Notes: generated by a model not told the origin, from the letters alone. 64,000 nucleotides of DNA from Jatrophihabitans sp. (GCA_036389035.1 DASVQQ010000002.1:115950-179949), one strand, 5' to 3'; numbered from the stretch's first letter, positions 16,634-25,819 are shown. Numbers and translations: made by a program.

Positions 16634-18160
16634 GTGACCGCAGAGCTGCGGAGCGACTACGACCTGATCATCGTGGGCGGTGGTGTCGCGGGATGCGTGC
16701 TGGCCTCGGCGGCTCAGCAACTGCCCGGGCTGTCCGTGCTGCTCATCGAAGCAGGCGCCGACTACGGACCGCGCCGTCATGAGTGGCCGGCCGGCATCCT
16801 CGACGCGCGGGAGCTGCCCAGAGAGGATCTGTGGAACCCGGGCTCGGCGCCGCACGCCTGGCGCGGCAGGGTGCTCGGCGGCAGCTCCTGCGTGAACGGT
16901 TGCTGGCACACCTGGGGAGCTGACTGCGACTACGACGAGTGGGCCGAGGCCGCCGGCCCGGCCGGCGCGTCCTTCACCGCGCTCGGGCTGGAACCGCACC
17001 GGGCAGCGGCGGCCCGGCGGTTGCGGATCCGTCCGGTGACCGAGGACGAGACCTCGCTGTGGAGCGCCGCCAGCGTGGCCGGCGCCCAGCGGCTGGGCTA
17101 CCCGCTCGTCGAGGACCTGGCCGCACGCACGGCGGGCGCCGGAGTCGGCCTGCCGCCGATCAACGCGGTCGGCGACCTGCGGTGGAACGCCGCCTTCGGC
17201 TACCTGGACGACTGCCGTGCCGACCCCGAACTCGACATCCTGGATCGGGCCACCGTGCAACGGCTGGACTTCACCGGAGGCCGCGTGACCGGTGTGCTGG
17301 TACGCCAGGGTGAGCGGCTCAGGCGCTTCTCGGCCGCGACGGTGGTGCTCACCGCCGGCGCCTTCGGCTCGCCAGCGGTGCTGATGCGCAGCGGGATCGG
17401 CCATCCGCGGCGGCTGATCGAGGACGGGGTGTCCCCGCTGCACGAGCTGCCCGGCGTCGGGGCGAACCTGTCCGACCATCCCGGGGTGACGCTGCGGCTC
17501 ACCGCCTCGGACGCGTTGCGCCAGGCGCTGGCCGAGATCGAGCGACGCGGAAAGCTCTATGCCAGCCAGGTGGCCCTCAAGGCCGCCTCCTCGGTGTGCT
17601 CGACCGATCCACCGGCCGGCGAATGGGACCTGCACCTGTTGCCGACAGCCGGCGCGCCGCTGTTCGGAGCCCGGGCGCCGGGCGAGTTCGAGGTCGGCAT
17701 CACCGCCTTCCTGATGAAGCCCCGTTCCCGCGGGACGGTGCGACTCAGCGGCGACGGGCAGGCCGAGCCGGACCAGAACTACCTCTCCGACCCCGACGGC
17801 CATGACGTTCAGGCACTGGCCGACGGCCTGGAACTGGCCGGCGAACTCGCGGCCACCCCCGAGCTGGCCGGACTGGCCGCGGTGGACGGCACGCCGGACC
17901 TGGCTGATCGCAGCCCGGCGGGCCTGGCTCGGCTGCGCGGCTCGCTGGGCACCTACTGGCACCCGGTGGGCAGCTGCGCGCTGGGCACCGACCCTGACCG
18001 CGGGGCGGTGGTCGACGGCCGGGGCCGGGTGCACGGTTTCGACAACCTGCTCGTGCTGGACGCCTCGATCCTGCCGAGCACGCCGCGGGCCAACACCCAG
18101 CTCAGCGTGCTGGCGGTGGCCTCGATGCTGGCCGGCCAGCTGGTTGCCGAGCTTCGATGA
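16634..18160 (+). CDS. GMC-family FAD-dependent oxidoreductase
   Basis: 508 residues. The ADP-binding fold YDLIIVGGGVAGCVLA is at the N-terminus, the GMC signature VLGGSSCVNG follows, and TAGAFGSPAVLMRSGIG is the second signature. The C-terminal catalytic segment is YWHPVGSCALGTDP with His and a later Asn in RANTQLS. The family oxidises primary or secondary alcohols (choline, glucose, cholesterol, aryl alcohols) with O2 or another acceptor. A GTG start follows AAAGGA by 7 bases after a 75-bp gap, so a secondary promoter is possible. It probably oxidises a cyclitol or nucleoside hydroxyl. Coupled to the MFS gene by an ATGA overlap. Confidence 0.9.
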   Translation: MTAELRSDYDLIIVGGGVAGCVLASAAQQLPGLSVLLIEAGADYGPRRHEWPAGILDARELPREDLWNPGSAPHAWRGRVLGGSSCVNGCWHTWGADCDYDEWAEAAGPAGASFTALGLEPHRAAAARRLRIRPVTEDETSLWSAASVAGAQRLGYPLVEDLAARTAGAGVGLPPINAVGDLRWNAAFGYLDDCRADPELDILDRATVQRLDFTGGRVTGVLVRQGERLRRFSAATVVLTAGAFGSPAVLMRSGIGHPRRLIEDGVSPLHELPGVGANLSDHPGVTLRLTASDALRQALAEIERRGKLYASQVALKAASSVCSTDPPAGEWDLHLLPTAGAPLFGARAPGEFEVGITAFLMKPRSRGTVRLSGDGQAEPDQNYLSDPDGHDVQALADGLELAGELAATPELAGLAAVDGTPDLADRSPAGLARLRGSLGTYWHPVGSCALGTDPDRGAVVDGRGRVHGFDNLLVLDASILPSTPRANTQLSVLAVASMLAGQLVAELR

Positions 18161-19386
18161 CCGTGCCGGCGCAGGCCCATCACGGGCTGAGCAGCTACCG
18201 GGTCTGCCTGAGCCAGCCGTATGCCGTCGCGCTGATCAGCTCCAACCTGCTGGGGCGGATACCCAACGGCATGGCGACGCTGGCCATCGTGCTGTTCCTG
18301 CGCGCCAGCGGCCGGTCCTTCGCCGAGGTGGGGGTGGTGATCGCCAGCTTCGGGCTGGCCTCGGCCGTCGGCGGGCCGGTGCTGGGACGCGCCATCGACC
18401 GGGCCGGCCAGGTGCTGGTGCTGACCGCGGCCGGGCTGGGCTCGGCCGCCGGGTTCTGCCTGCTCACCACCGTGGGCGAGGCCAACCTGCTCTACGTCGA
18501 AGGCTGCGTGGTGCTGGCGGGCCTGCTCTCACCACCGCTGGAACCCGCATTGCGCAGCCTGTGGTCCACTTTGCTGACAGACCGGGCCACCATCGAGGTG
18601 GCGTACGCGCTGGACACCTCGCTGCAAGAATTGCTTTACATTCTCGGGCCGTTCCTGGCAGTGATGCTGTTCGCGGTCCTTCCTGCCGAGGTCGCGCTGT
18701 ACGTGCTGAGCGCGACCATGGTGATCGGCACCGTGCTGTTCGTCAGCCTCCCTCCGGTCCGCCACTGGCAACCGCCGGCCCGCACCCCGGACTGGGCCGG
18801 CGCGCTGAGGTCCCGGACCCTGGTGGTGATCCTGGCCAGCATGTTCTGGGTGGGCAGCTCGATCGGCGTGCTCAACGTCGTCGTGGTCGCCTATGCCGAG
18901 CAGGCGGGCTCGCAGTCCTACTCCGGCGGCCTGCTCGGCACCGCCTCGATCGGCGGCCTGGTCGGCGGCCTGCTCTACGGCGCCCGGCGCTGGCGGGGCG
19001 ACGGGGTCCGCCGGTTGCGCTGGCTGCTGGCCGCGATGGCGCTGGCCTACCTTCCGCTGGCGCTGACCCCGCCACCGGCGCTGATGTTCGCCTTCATGTT
19101 CGCCGCCGGCTTCTTCCTGGCGCCGGTCCTGGCGTGCGGGTTCGTGCTGATCGCCGGGCATGCCCCGGCCGGCACCGTGACCGAGGCCTTCGCCTGGGTC
19201 ACCACGCTGTTCCTGGCCGGCAGCGCGCTCGGCTCGTCGATCTCCGGGGTGAGCGTCGGCGGCACGCTGGGCCTGCGCGGCTCGTTCCTGCTGACGGCGC
19301 TGTGCGCGGCCGTCGCGTTGCTGGTGGCGGTGGTGGCGCTGCGGGGCGAGGTCGCGCCGACCGGCGATGGCGCCGTCGTCGAGTAG
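18157..19386 (+). CDS. MFS transporter, probable product exporter
   Basis: 409 residues with about 12 hydrophobic segments; the loop GPVLGRAIDRAGQVLVL resembles motif A between helices 2 and 3. A cytoplasmic loop near the middle (PPVRHWQPPARTPDW) separates the two six-helix halves. ATGA overlap with the GMC gene places it in the pathway operon. By position it is the candidate exporter, and so self-protection, for the cluster product. Confidence 0.85.
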   Translation: MTVPAQAHHGLSSYRVCLSQPYAVALISSNLLGRIPNGMATLAIVLFLRASGRSFAEVGVVIASFGLASAVGGPVLGRAIDRAGQVLVLTAAGLGSAAGFCLLTTVGEANLLYVEGCVVLAGLLSPPLEPALRSLWSTLLTDRATIEVAYALDTSLQELLYILGPFLAVMLFAVLPAEVALYVLSATMVIGTVLFVSLPPVRHWQPPARTPDWAGALRSRTLVVILASMFWVGSSIGVLNVVVVAYAEQAGSQSYSGGLLGTASIGGLVGGLLYGARRWRGDGVRRLRWLLAAMALAYLPLALTPPPALMFAFMFAAGFFLAPVLACGFVLIAGHAPAGTVTEAFAWVTTLFLAGSALGSSISGVSVGGTLGLRGSFLLTALCAAVALLVAVVALRGEVAPTGDGAVVE

Positions 19387-19387
19387 C

Positions 19388-20248
19388 GTGCGCCCCGTGC
19401 TCAGCCCCGCGCAGCTCGCCTTCGTCACCGGCTCGATCCAGCGGGTGGCCGCAGAGGTGATCCTGCCGCGCTTCGGCCAGCTCGCGGCCGGCGACATCGT
19501 GGAGAAGTCCCCCGGCGACGTGGTCACGATCGCCGACCGGGATGCCGAGCTGGCGCTGGCAGAGCTGCTGGTGCGCCTGCTGCCGGGCTCGGTGGTGGTC
19601 GGCGAGGAGGCGGTCGCGGCCAGTCCGGCCGGCCTGGAGGCGCTGCACGGCCCGGCGCCGGTCTGGATCATCGACCCGATCGACGGCACCGAGGCCTTCG
19701 TGACCGGAAGCCCCCGGTTCGCCACCCTGGTCGCGCTGGCCCAGCACGGCCGGCTGCTGGCTTCCTGGACCCACGCCCCGCTGCTGGAACTGACCGCCAC
19801 CGCCGTCGCCGGCCAGGGCGCCTACCTCAACGGCCGGTCGATCACGGTGGCCCGGCCGGGCCCGGGGCTGCGCGGCCTGGACGTGGCGCTGCCCCAACCG
19901 CGCTGGTGGGCCGGGCAGGATCGCGAGCGCTTCAACGCGCTGTTCCTGACCGGCATCTCCCCCGCCTTCTTCGACACCTCGGGCCTGGTCTACGTCGAGC
20001 TTGCCGCCGGCCGCCGGTCGGCGATGGTGGTGAACTGGGAGCTGCCCTGGGACCACGCCGCCGGGCTGCTGCTGCATGCCGAGGCCGGCGGCCACACCCG
20101 GACCGCCGCGGGGGCGCCGTTCAACCTGGCCGGCGGCAACGCGATGCCGGTGGCGGTCGCGCCGGACCCCCAGCTCGCGGAGCTGTTGCTGGCCGGCTGC
20201 TCAGCGCAGACTCCGCAACCGGTCGAACACCGCCCCGACCTCGGCTAG
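19388..20248 (+). CDS. inositol monophosphatase family phosphatase
   Basis: 286 residues. The Mg-dependent lithium-sensitive phosphatase motifs are present: GEEAV for the first metal ligand, DPIDGTEAF for metals 1 and 2, and WELPWDHAAG for metal 3. The family dephosphorylates inositol phosphates, histidinol phosphate, PAP or fructose bisphosphate. The GTG at 19388 follows the transporter stop directly; the ATG at 19367 or GTG at 19397 are possible. Its last 48 bases overlap the convergent purB-like gene. A cyclitol-phosphate phosphatase role fits the cluster and would make it one of two phosphatases there. Confidence 0.88.
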   Translation: MRPVLSPAQLAFVTGSIQRVAAEVILPRFGQLAAGDIVEKSPGDVVTIADRDAELALAELLVRLLPGSVVVGEEAVAASPAGLEALHGPAPVWIIDPIDGTEAFVTGSPRFATLVALAQHGRLLASWTHAPLLELTATAVAGQGAYLNGRSITVARPGPGLRGLDVALPQPRWWAGQDRERFNALFLTGISPAFFDTSGLVYVELAAGRRSAMVVNWELPWDHAAGLLLHAEAGGHTRTAAGAPFNLAGGNAMPVAVAPDPQLAELLLAGCSAQTPQPVEHRPDLG

Positions 20249-21529
20249 CTCCCGGTCCAGGTCGGTGATCGCGGCCCAGCGGCCGGGCGGGATGTCGATG
20301 CCGTCAGCCAGCGCCGCGGCCTGCAGCGAGGTCAGCAACGAGCCGTTGGCGCCGGCGTGCGCGCGGTTCTGGATCAGGGCGTAGGCGCGCTGCCGATCCA
20401 GTCCCGAGTCGAGCAGGATCTCCAGCGCGGCATGGCTGAACACGGTCGAGCCGGCCGCGGCGAGGTTGGCGCGCATCCGGTCGGAGTCCACCACCAGGTC
20501 GGTGACCAGCTCCGCGGTGCTCCTCAGCAGGTGCTCCAGGATCGCCGAGGCGTCCGGCAGGCAGACCCGCTCGACCGAGGAGTGGGAGATGTCGCGCTGG
20601 TGCCACAGCGCCACGCCCTCCATGACCGGGTTGACATAGCCGCGCACCACCCGGGCCAGGCCGCAGATCTTCTCCGCCGTGACGGGGTTGCGCTTGTGCG
20701 GCATCACCGAGGACCCGGCCTGCCCGTCGCGGAAGGACTCGGCGAGCTCGGCCACCTCGGAGCGGGCGCCGTGCCGGACTTCCAGGGCGATGGCCTCGCA
20801 GACGGTTGCCAGCAACGCCAGGCATGACATCCAGTGCGCGATCGAGTCTCGCATCACCACCTGGGTCGAGACCGGGCTGGGCAGCAGCCGCAGCGCGCTG
20901 GCCACCCGCTGCTCGAGGTCCGGGCCGAGGCCGGCATAGCTGCCCACCGGCCCCGAAATCTTGGCCACCGCTACCGAGCCGCGGGCCTCGGCCAGCCGGT
21001 CGCGGCAGCGGGCCACCGCGAAGGCGAAGTCGGCCACCCGCAACCCCCACACGGTCGGCGCGGCGTGCTGGCCGTGGGTGCGTCCGACCTGGACGGTGCG
21101 CTGGTGGGCCAGCGCGTGATCGCGCAGCACCGCGACCAGCCGGTCAGCCGCTGTCACCAGCAGATCGCTGACCTGGGCCAGCCGCAGCCCGGTGGCGGTG
21201 TCGACGATGTCAGAACTGGTCACCCCGCGGTGCACCCACCTGGCGACCGCCGAAGGCATCGGCGCGGTCCAGACGTTGACGAAGGCCACCACGTCATGGC
21301 GGGTCCGGCGTTCCTCCTCGGCGACCTCGCGGGGCGACGGCGCCGGAACGGCCCGGGCGGCGGCCAGCGTCGCGGCGGTGGCCGCCCCGGCGTGCGTCCA
21401 GGCCTCCAGCACCGCCAGCTCTACCTCACGCCAGAGCGCCAGGGTGCGTTGATCCGACCAGATCGCCGCCATCTCGGGCGAGGTGTACCTATCCAGCACG
21501 GGCCGGTCCGGCACGAGCGGGACCGGCAA
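20201..21529 (-). CDS. adenylosuccinate lyase family protein, cluster paralogue
   Basis: 442 residues of the aspartase/fumarase superfamily. The signature [11 protein letters not shown] is at about 272-281. His78 in [11 protein letters not shown] and His152 in GRTHGQHA correspond to the PurB active site, with TSSDIVDT at 104-111. PurB eliminates fumarate from adenylosuccinate or SAICAR. It overlaps the purA-like gene by 41 bp, so the two form an operon, and converges on the phosphatase gene with 48 bp overlap. Located beside a nucleoside-type pathway with a non-standard PurA, it is more likely a dedicated 6-amination enzyme than the housekeeping PurB, but that is inference. Confidence 0.85.
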   Translation of the reverse strand: MPVPLVPDRPVLDRYTSPEMAAIWSDQRTLALWREVELAVLEAWTHAGAATAATLAAARAVPAPSPREVAEEERRTRHDVVAFVNVWTAPMPSAVARWVHRGVTSSDIVDTATGLRLAQVSDLLVTAADRLVAVLRDHALAHQRTVQVGRTHGQHAAPTVWGLRVADFAFAVARCRDRLAEARGSVAVAKISGPVGSYAGLGPDLEQRVASALRLLPSPVSTQVVMRDSIAHWMSCLALLATVCEAIALEVRHGARSEVAELAESFRDGQAGSSVMPHKRNPVTAEKICGLARVVRGYVNPVMEGVALWHQRDISHSSVERVCLPDASAILEHLLRSTAELVTDLVVDSDRMRANLAAAGSTVFSHAALEILLDSGLDRQRAYALIQNRAHAGANGSLLTSLQAAALADGIDIPPGRWAAITDLDRELAEVGAVFDRLRSLR

Positions 21530-22967
21530 GCATCGGGACCAGCTCCGAGGCCGGCGGAACCAGGATGTCGCTGTCCCGGGGGCCCTTGGTGACGCCGCTG
21601 ATGTCGACCCCGAGGTACTGGCCGATGAAGTCGATCAGCTGCCTGGCGCGCTCGGGCAGCTGGTCGTAACTGTCCAACCCTGTGGTGGAGCTGTTCCAGC
21701 CGGGGAAGTAACGGTAAACCGGCGTGCACTCCATCAGCGCCTGGTGCTCGGGCTCGAAGTGCGCCAGGATCGTGCCGTTGCGCTCGTAGGCGACGCAGAC
21801 CCCGATCTCGTCGAAGTCGTCGAGCACGTCGAGCTTGGTGAGCACCACGCTGGTGTACTGGTTCAGCCCGACCGCCCAGTGCGCGTGCACCAGGTCCAGC
21901 CACCCGCACCGCCGCGGGCGTCCGGTGGTGGTGCCCACCTCGTCCCCGATCCGCCGCAACCGGTCGCCGAGCTGTCCGTGGTCCTCCGAGACGAACGCCC
22001 CGTTGCCCACCATCGTCTGGTACAGCTTCAGCACGCCGACCCGGCAGGTCAGGCTGCTCAGGTCCACCCCGCTGCCGCTGCAGACCGAGTAGATCGCGGT
22101 CGGCGAGGTCGTCACGTAGGGGTAGATGCCGTGCTCGAGGTCGATCAGCGGCCCCTGGGCGCCCTCGAACAGCACCGAATAGCCTTCGGCGACCGCGGTG
22201 TTGATCAGCCGGCGCGAGTCGGTGGCCAGTGACAGCAGCAATTGGCGATAGCCGACCAGCCACTCGAGGTTCTGCTTGACCAGGAACGGCTCGAGATGGA
22301 AGAACTCGACGTTGGCGCGCAGCCGTTGCTCGACCAGCGCCATGTCACGCAGGTCCCCGACCCGGATCCCGATGCGGTTGACCTTGCTGACGTTGGCCGG
22401 GCCGATGCCGCGGTGGGTGGTGCCGATCTCGTCCGCGGACAGCCGTTTGAGATCTTCCTGGTAGCCGTCCACCAACCGGTGCAGTGGCAGCACCAGGTGC
22501 GCCCGCGAGCTGACCAGCACCCGGTTGGCGATGTCCGGGACGTGCTGGGCGAAGGCGGCCAGCTCGTCGGAGAGCCGCTCGGCGTTGAGCAGCACGCCGT
22601 TGCCCAGCACTCCGATACAGCCGGGGTGTCGCAGGCCCGACGGGACGATGTGGTTCTTCAGCACCACGTTCTGGCCGCTGCTGGAGGCGAATACCGTGGT
22701 GTGCCCGGCGTTGTCACCGCCCTGGGTCCGGACGATGAGCTGGTGCGACAGGCCCAACCGGTCGGCCATGGCCCCCTTGCCGCCGTCACCCTGCTGCAGG
22801 TCGCCGACCCAGGTGACGTGCTGCACCGGGGGCACCGAGATGTCCAGCGCCGACAGCTTCGCCAGCGTCTCGTCGTGGCGGGCCTGTCGGATGAGCCGCA
22901 CGCCGTGCAGCGAGAGCACCGAGCCTTCGGCATCCTCGAGCGCGGCCGGGGTGGCAACGGTGTTCAC
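21489..22967 (-). CDS. divergent adenylosuccinate synthetase homologue
   Basis: 492 residues against about 430 for typical PurA, because of a ~45-residue N-terminal extension and a short C-terminal AGPARAG repeat. The P-loop-like GDGGKG has the catalytic Asp61 but Gly for the usual Glu. GGDNAGHT keeps the catalytic His89 but has Asp85 for the usual His. GTTHRGIGPA has His for Gly, the IMP/GTP loop reads VGNGAFVSE where E. coli has VGAGPFPTE, and the aspartate loop is VGTTTGRPRRCGW. These changes argue against a routine housekeeping enzyme and fit amination of an IMP analogue. GTG start with GGGGA upstream; cotranscribed with the purB-like gene. Confidence 0.85.
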   Translation of the reverse strand: MNTVATPAALEDAEGSVLSLHGVRLIRQARHDETLAKLSALDISVPPVQHVTWVGDLQQGDGGKGAMADRLGLSHQLIVRTQGGDNAGHTTVFASSSGQNVVLKNHIVPSGLRHPGCIGVLGNGVLLNAERLSDELAAFAQHVPDIANRVLVSSRAHLVLPLHRLVDGYQEDLKRLSADEIGTTHRGIGPANVSKVNRIGIRVGDLRDMALVEQRLRANVEFFHLEPFLVKQNLEWLVGYRQLLLSLATDSRRLINTAVAEGYSVLFEGAQGPLIDLEHGIYPYVTTSPTAIYSVCSGSGVDLSSLTCRVGVLKLYQTMVGNGAFVSEDHGQLGDRLRRIGDEVGTTTGRPRRCGWLDLVHAHWAVGLNQYTSVVLTKLDVLDDFDEIGVCVAYERNGTILAHFEPEHQALMECTPVYRYFPGWNSSTTGLDSYDQLPERARQLIDFIGQYLGVDISGVTKGPRDSDILVPPASELVPMLAGPARAGPARAG

Positions 22968-23139
22968 ATGACATCCCCACTAGTGCCTCGGCCGTGGTGG
23001 GCGGACTGCTACGCGCGGGCCGCGGGCACTGGAACACCCGCGCGAAGTGAGCACAGCATCGCATATACGTCGCTTACCGTCCATAATGCTTGGAACGAAT
23101 TAAAACGGACGGATGCCCTGGCTACGCTGGCGTATCCGC

Positions 23140-23700
23140 TCAGGCCGGCCGGGCCTCGGCCAACCGCAGCGCCGGCCAGATCTCGGCCACGGTATCGGCG
23201 AAGTGCACCAGTGCCTGGTCCGCCGGGGTCATGAACCCCTCGGCGACCGCGTGCGCGAGCAGGTTGCGCAGCGGCGTGTAGTAGCCCCCGATGTTGAGCA
23301 CCACCAGCGGTTTGTGCTGCAGCCCCAGCTGTGACCAGGTCAGGGTCTCAAACATCTCCTCCAGCGTCCCCAGGCCGCCGGGCAGCACCAGAAAGGCGTC
23401 CGCCAGCTCGTGCATGATGGCCTTGCGCTCGTGCATGGTGGCCACCACCCGCAGGTCGCTGAGATCCAGCCGCCCGTACTCCCGGTCCATCAGGGCCTGC
23501 GGGATCACGCCGATCACCTCGCCGCCGGTCGACAGCGCTCCGTCGGAGACCGCGCCCATCACGCCGACGCCGCCCGCGCCATAGACCAGCCCGTGCCCGC
23601 GGCGGCCGAGCTCGGCGCCCAGTGCGTAGCCCTGCGACACGTACTCGGTGGAAGCCCCGGCGCTGGCACCGCAAAACACGCAGATCCGATGAATAGCCAC
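23140..23700 (-). CDS. LOG family phosphoribohydrolase (TIGR00730)
   Basis: 186 residues, Rossmann-like. The family motif PGGLGTLEEMFE and the upstream MHERKA are intact, so the enzyme should cleave nucleoside 5'-monophosphates, typically N6-substituted AMP, to base and ribose 5-phosphate. The start is set at the GTG giving MAIHRICVFCGAS, preceded by GGAAGGA; a longer reading to 23775 lacks homology. It lies 172 bp upstream of the purA-like gene on the same strand. It could belong to the nucleoside cluster as a base-releasing or detoxifying enzyme, or be an unrelated housekeeping LOG. Confidence 0.88.
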   Translation of the reverse strand: MAIHRICVFCGASAGASTEYVSQGYALGAELGRRGHGLVYGAGGVGVMGAVSDGALSTGGEVIGVIPQALMDREYGRLDLSDLRVVATMHERKAIMHELADAFLVLPGGLGTLEEMFETLTWSQLGLQHKPLVVLNIGGYYTPLRNLLAHAVAEGFMTPADQALVHFADTVAEIWPALRLAEARPA

Positions 23701-23804
23701 TCCGGCATCCTTCCAGCAGTGCCGTCGAACAGCCAAGAAGGTGGGTTGGTCCTGCCGGGAAGAGGCTCCCGTCACGATGGGAATGCCGCGAGGCGGCCGG
23801 GTGG

Positions 23805-25082
23805 TTGGCCACTACTGTGACCACGTCTGCCTTCGACTCCACCGAACTCGACCTCGGCGAGAGCACCGTCGAAGGCAGCCCGCCGGCTGACCGGCGCCGC
23901 TGGCTGATCGTGGCCGCCATCGTGCTCACCGGCCTCACCATGCGGGTCGCGGTCACCAGCGTCGGAGCGGTGCTGACCGACCTCGAACGCGGCCTGCACG
24001 CCTCGTCCTCGGCCGCGGGGATCATCACCACGCTGCCGGTGATCGCCTTTGCCGGCATCGGCTTTCTCGGCCCGAGGCTGGCTCATCGCTTCGGTGAGCA
24101 CCGGCTGGTGGCAGCCGCGCTGCTGGCCACCACGGCCGGCCTGGTGTTGCGGGCGGTCGCCGGCAGCGTCTGGATGTTCGCGGTGTTGAGCATGCTCGCC
24201 CTCACCGGCGGCGCCATCGCCAACGTGCTGCTGCCGGCGCTGGTCAAGAGGCACTTTCCCGACCGGATCGGGACCATGACGGCCGTCTACACCACCTCGC
24301 TGGCGCTCGGCCTGACCGCCTCGGCCGGTTTCACCGCGCCGCTGGCCGAGCTGGGCGGGCAGAGCTGGCGGTTCGGAATCGGCGCCTGGGCGTTGCTGTC
24401 TGCCGTCGCGGTGCTGCCGTGGTTGCCGATGCTGGCCGGGGACCGGCCGGATCCGGCCAGCCAGCCGGACCGGGTTCCGCTGAGCTGGTTGCTGCGCAGC
24501 AAGCTCGCCTGGGCGCTGGTGCTGATGTTCGGCACCCAGTCCTTCCAGGCCTACATCGCCTTCGGCTGGTTCACCGACTTCTTCCGGCACCACAACCTCG
24601 ATGCCACCGAAGCCGGGTTGCTGCTGGCCTTCTACGCGGCGCTGTCGATTCCGGTGTCGATGGCCATCCCGGCCCTGGCGGTGCGCGGTCAGCGCCTGAT
24701 CGTGGTCGTGCTGTCGGCCGCCGGCCTGATCTCCTACCTGGGAATGCTCACCGCGCCGGTCGCCGGCGCCTGGCTGTGGATGCTGCTCGGCGGCATCAGC
24801 GGCGGGATGTTCCCACTGGCTCTGACGATGATCGGGCTGCGCTCGCGGCAGATCGCGACCACCGCGGCGTTGTCGGCGTTCGTCCAGGGCATCGGCTACC
24901 TGCTCGCGGGAGCCGGCCCGCTGCTGGTCGGCGTCCTGCTCGGGGTCTCCGACAGCTGGACCTGGCCGCTGGTGCTGTTGATCCTCGCGGTGCTCGGATC
25001 AGCCGCCACCGGCTGGTACGCGGCCCGTCCGGACTTCGTCGACGACCAGCTCAGCCGGCCGGCCGGGCGGCTTGCTCAGTAG
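23805..25082 (+). CDS. CynX/NimT family MFS transporter
   Basis: 425 residues with about 12 membrane segments and a 30-residue cytoplasmic N-terminus. The helix-1 sequence GLTMRVAVTSVGAVL and the R-x-G-x-x-T-A-V-Y-T loop after helix 4 (RIGTMTAVYTT) are typical of the cyanate/2-nitroimidazole transporter subfamily. Substrate unknown. The TTG at 23805 or the GTG at 23817 is the start. Transcribed away from the LOG gene; its 3' end overlaps the convergent TauE/SafE gene by 7 bp. Confidence 0.85.
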   Translation: MATTVTTSAFDSTELDLGESTVEGSPPADRRRWLIVAAIVLTGLTMRVAVTSVGAVLTDLERGLHASSSAAGIITTLPVIAFAGIGFLGPRLAHRFGEHRLVAAALLATTAGLVLRAVAGSVWMFAVLSMLALTGGAIANVLLPALVKRHFPDRIGTMTAVYTTSLALGLTASAGFTAPLAELGGQSWRFGIGAWALLSAVAVLPWLPMLAGDRPDPASQPDRVPLSWLLRSKLAWALVLMFGTQSFQAYIAFGWFTDFFRHHNLDATEAGLLLAFYAALSIPVSMAIPALAVRGQRLIVVVLSAAGLISYLGMLTAPVAGAWLWMLLGGISGGMFPLALTMIGLRSRQIATTAALSAFVQGIGYLLAGAGPLLVGVLLGVSDSWTWPLVLLILAVLGSAATGWYAARPDFVDDQLSRPAGRLAQ

Positions 25083-25819
25083 GCCTGCAGCCCGAGCCGG
25101 ACGGCGACCAGCAGGCCCGCCGTGGCGATCAGCAGCCGGAGCGGGCGAACCGGCACCCGGCGGACCACCAGCGGGCCGAGCCAGCCACCGGCGAAGAAGC
25201 CGATGGCCAGCGGCAGCACCGCCAGCCACCGGACGTCACTGAAGCAGATGAAGCCCACTGCCGCGATCCCGTTGGCCAGCGCCAGCACGGCGTTCTTGAT
25301 GGCGTTGCTGATCGGCAGCGATTCGGTGGTGGCGCTCAGCAACAGGGCCAGCATCAGCACCCCGGACGCGGCGCCGAAGTAGCCGCCGTACACCGAGACC
25401 GCGAACACGCCGGCCACCACCCACCGCGCGTCCGAGCCGGAGTGGTGCCGTTGGACCCGCGGCCGGGGGAGCAGCACGCACAGCGAGGCGAAGCCGATCA
25501 GCACCGGAACCACCCGTTCGAAGGCGGCCGCCGGCGTCAACAGCAGCAGCAGCGCCCCGCACGCGCCGCCCAGCGTGGCCGCCACTCCCAGCCTGCGCAT
25601 CCGACCGGCCTGCCCGCGCAGCTCCGGGCGCCCACCCAGGGTCGCGCCCAATCCGCTGAAGACCAGCGCGACGGTGTTGGTGACGTTGGCGATCACCGGG
25701 CTCAACCCGGTGGCCAGCAGCGCCGGATAGCTGATCACCGACGCCAGGCCGGTCACCGCTCCGACCAGGCCGGCGGCGACCCCGGCAAGCAGCAGCAGCG
25801 GGAACTCATAGCCGGACAT
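25076..25819 (-). CDS. TauE/SafE (TSUP) family membrane protein
   Basis: 247 residues with seven to eight hydrophobic segments and the two similar halves of the TSUP fold: GLVGAVTGLASVISYPALL in the first, GGYFGAASGVLMLALLL in the second. Family members export sulfite, sulfoacetate or other organosulfur anions. Two-gene convergent arrangement with the MFS gene; the start is 53 bp from the divergent Nudix gene, so the two share a short promoter region. Substrate not predictable. Confidence 0.85.
   Translation of the reverse strand: MSGYEFPLLLLAGVAAGLVGAVTGLASVISYPALLATGLSPVIANVTNTVALVFSGLGATLGGRPELRGQAGRMRRLGVAATLGGACGALLLLLTPAAAFERVVPVLIGFASLCVLLPRPRVQRHHSGSDARWVVAGVFAVSVYGGYFGAASGVLMLALLLSATTESLPISNAIKNAVLALANGIAAVGFICFSDVRWLAVLPLAIGFFAGGWLGPLVVRRVPVRPLRLLIATAGLLVAVRLGLQAY

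Noticed and set aside
8630..20248. Aminocyclitol/aminoglycoside antibiotic cluster
   Set aside because: Ino1-like and dehydrogenase genes fit, but no aminotransferase, glycosyltransferase or resistance methyl/acetyltransferase is present, while purine-handling enzymes are.
20201..22967. Treating the PurA and PurB homologues as the housekeeping purine genes
   Set aside because: Not excluded, but the PurA motifs deviate at several near-invariant positions and the genes overlap each other beside a nucleoside-type cluster, so housekeeping symbols were not given.
23817..25082. CynX/NimT transporter as part of the nucleoside cluster
   Set aside because: It is transcribed away from the cluster beyond the LOG gene, and an MFS exporter is already coupled to the pathway genes; no positive link was found.
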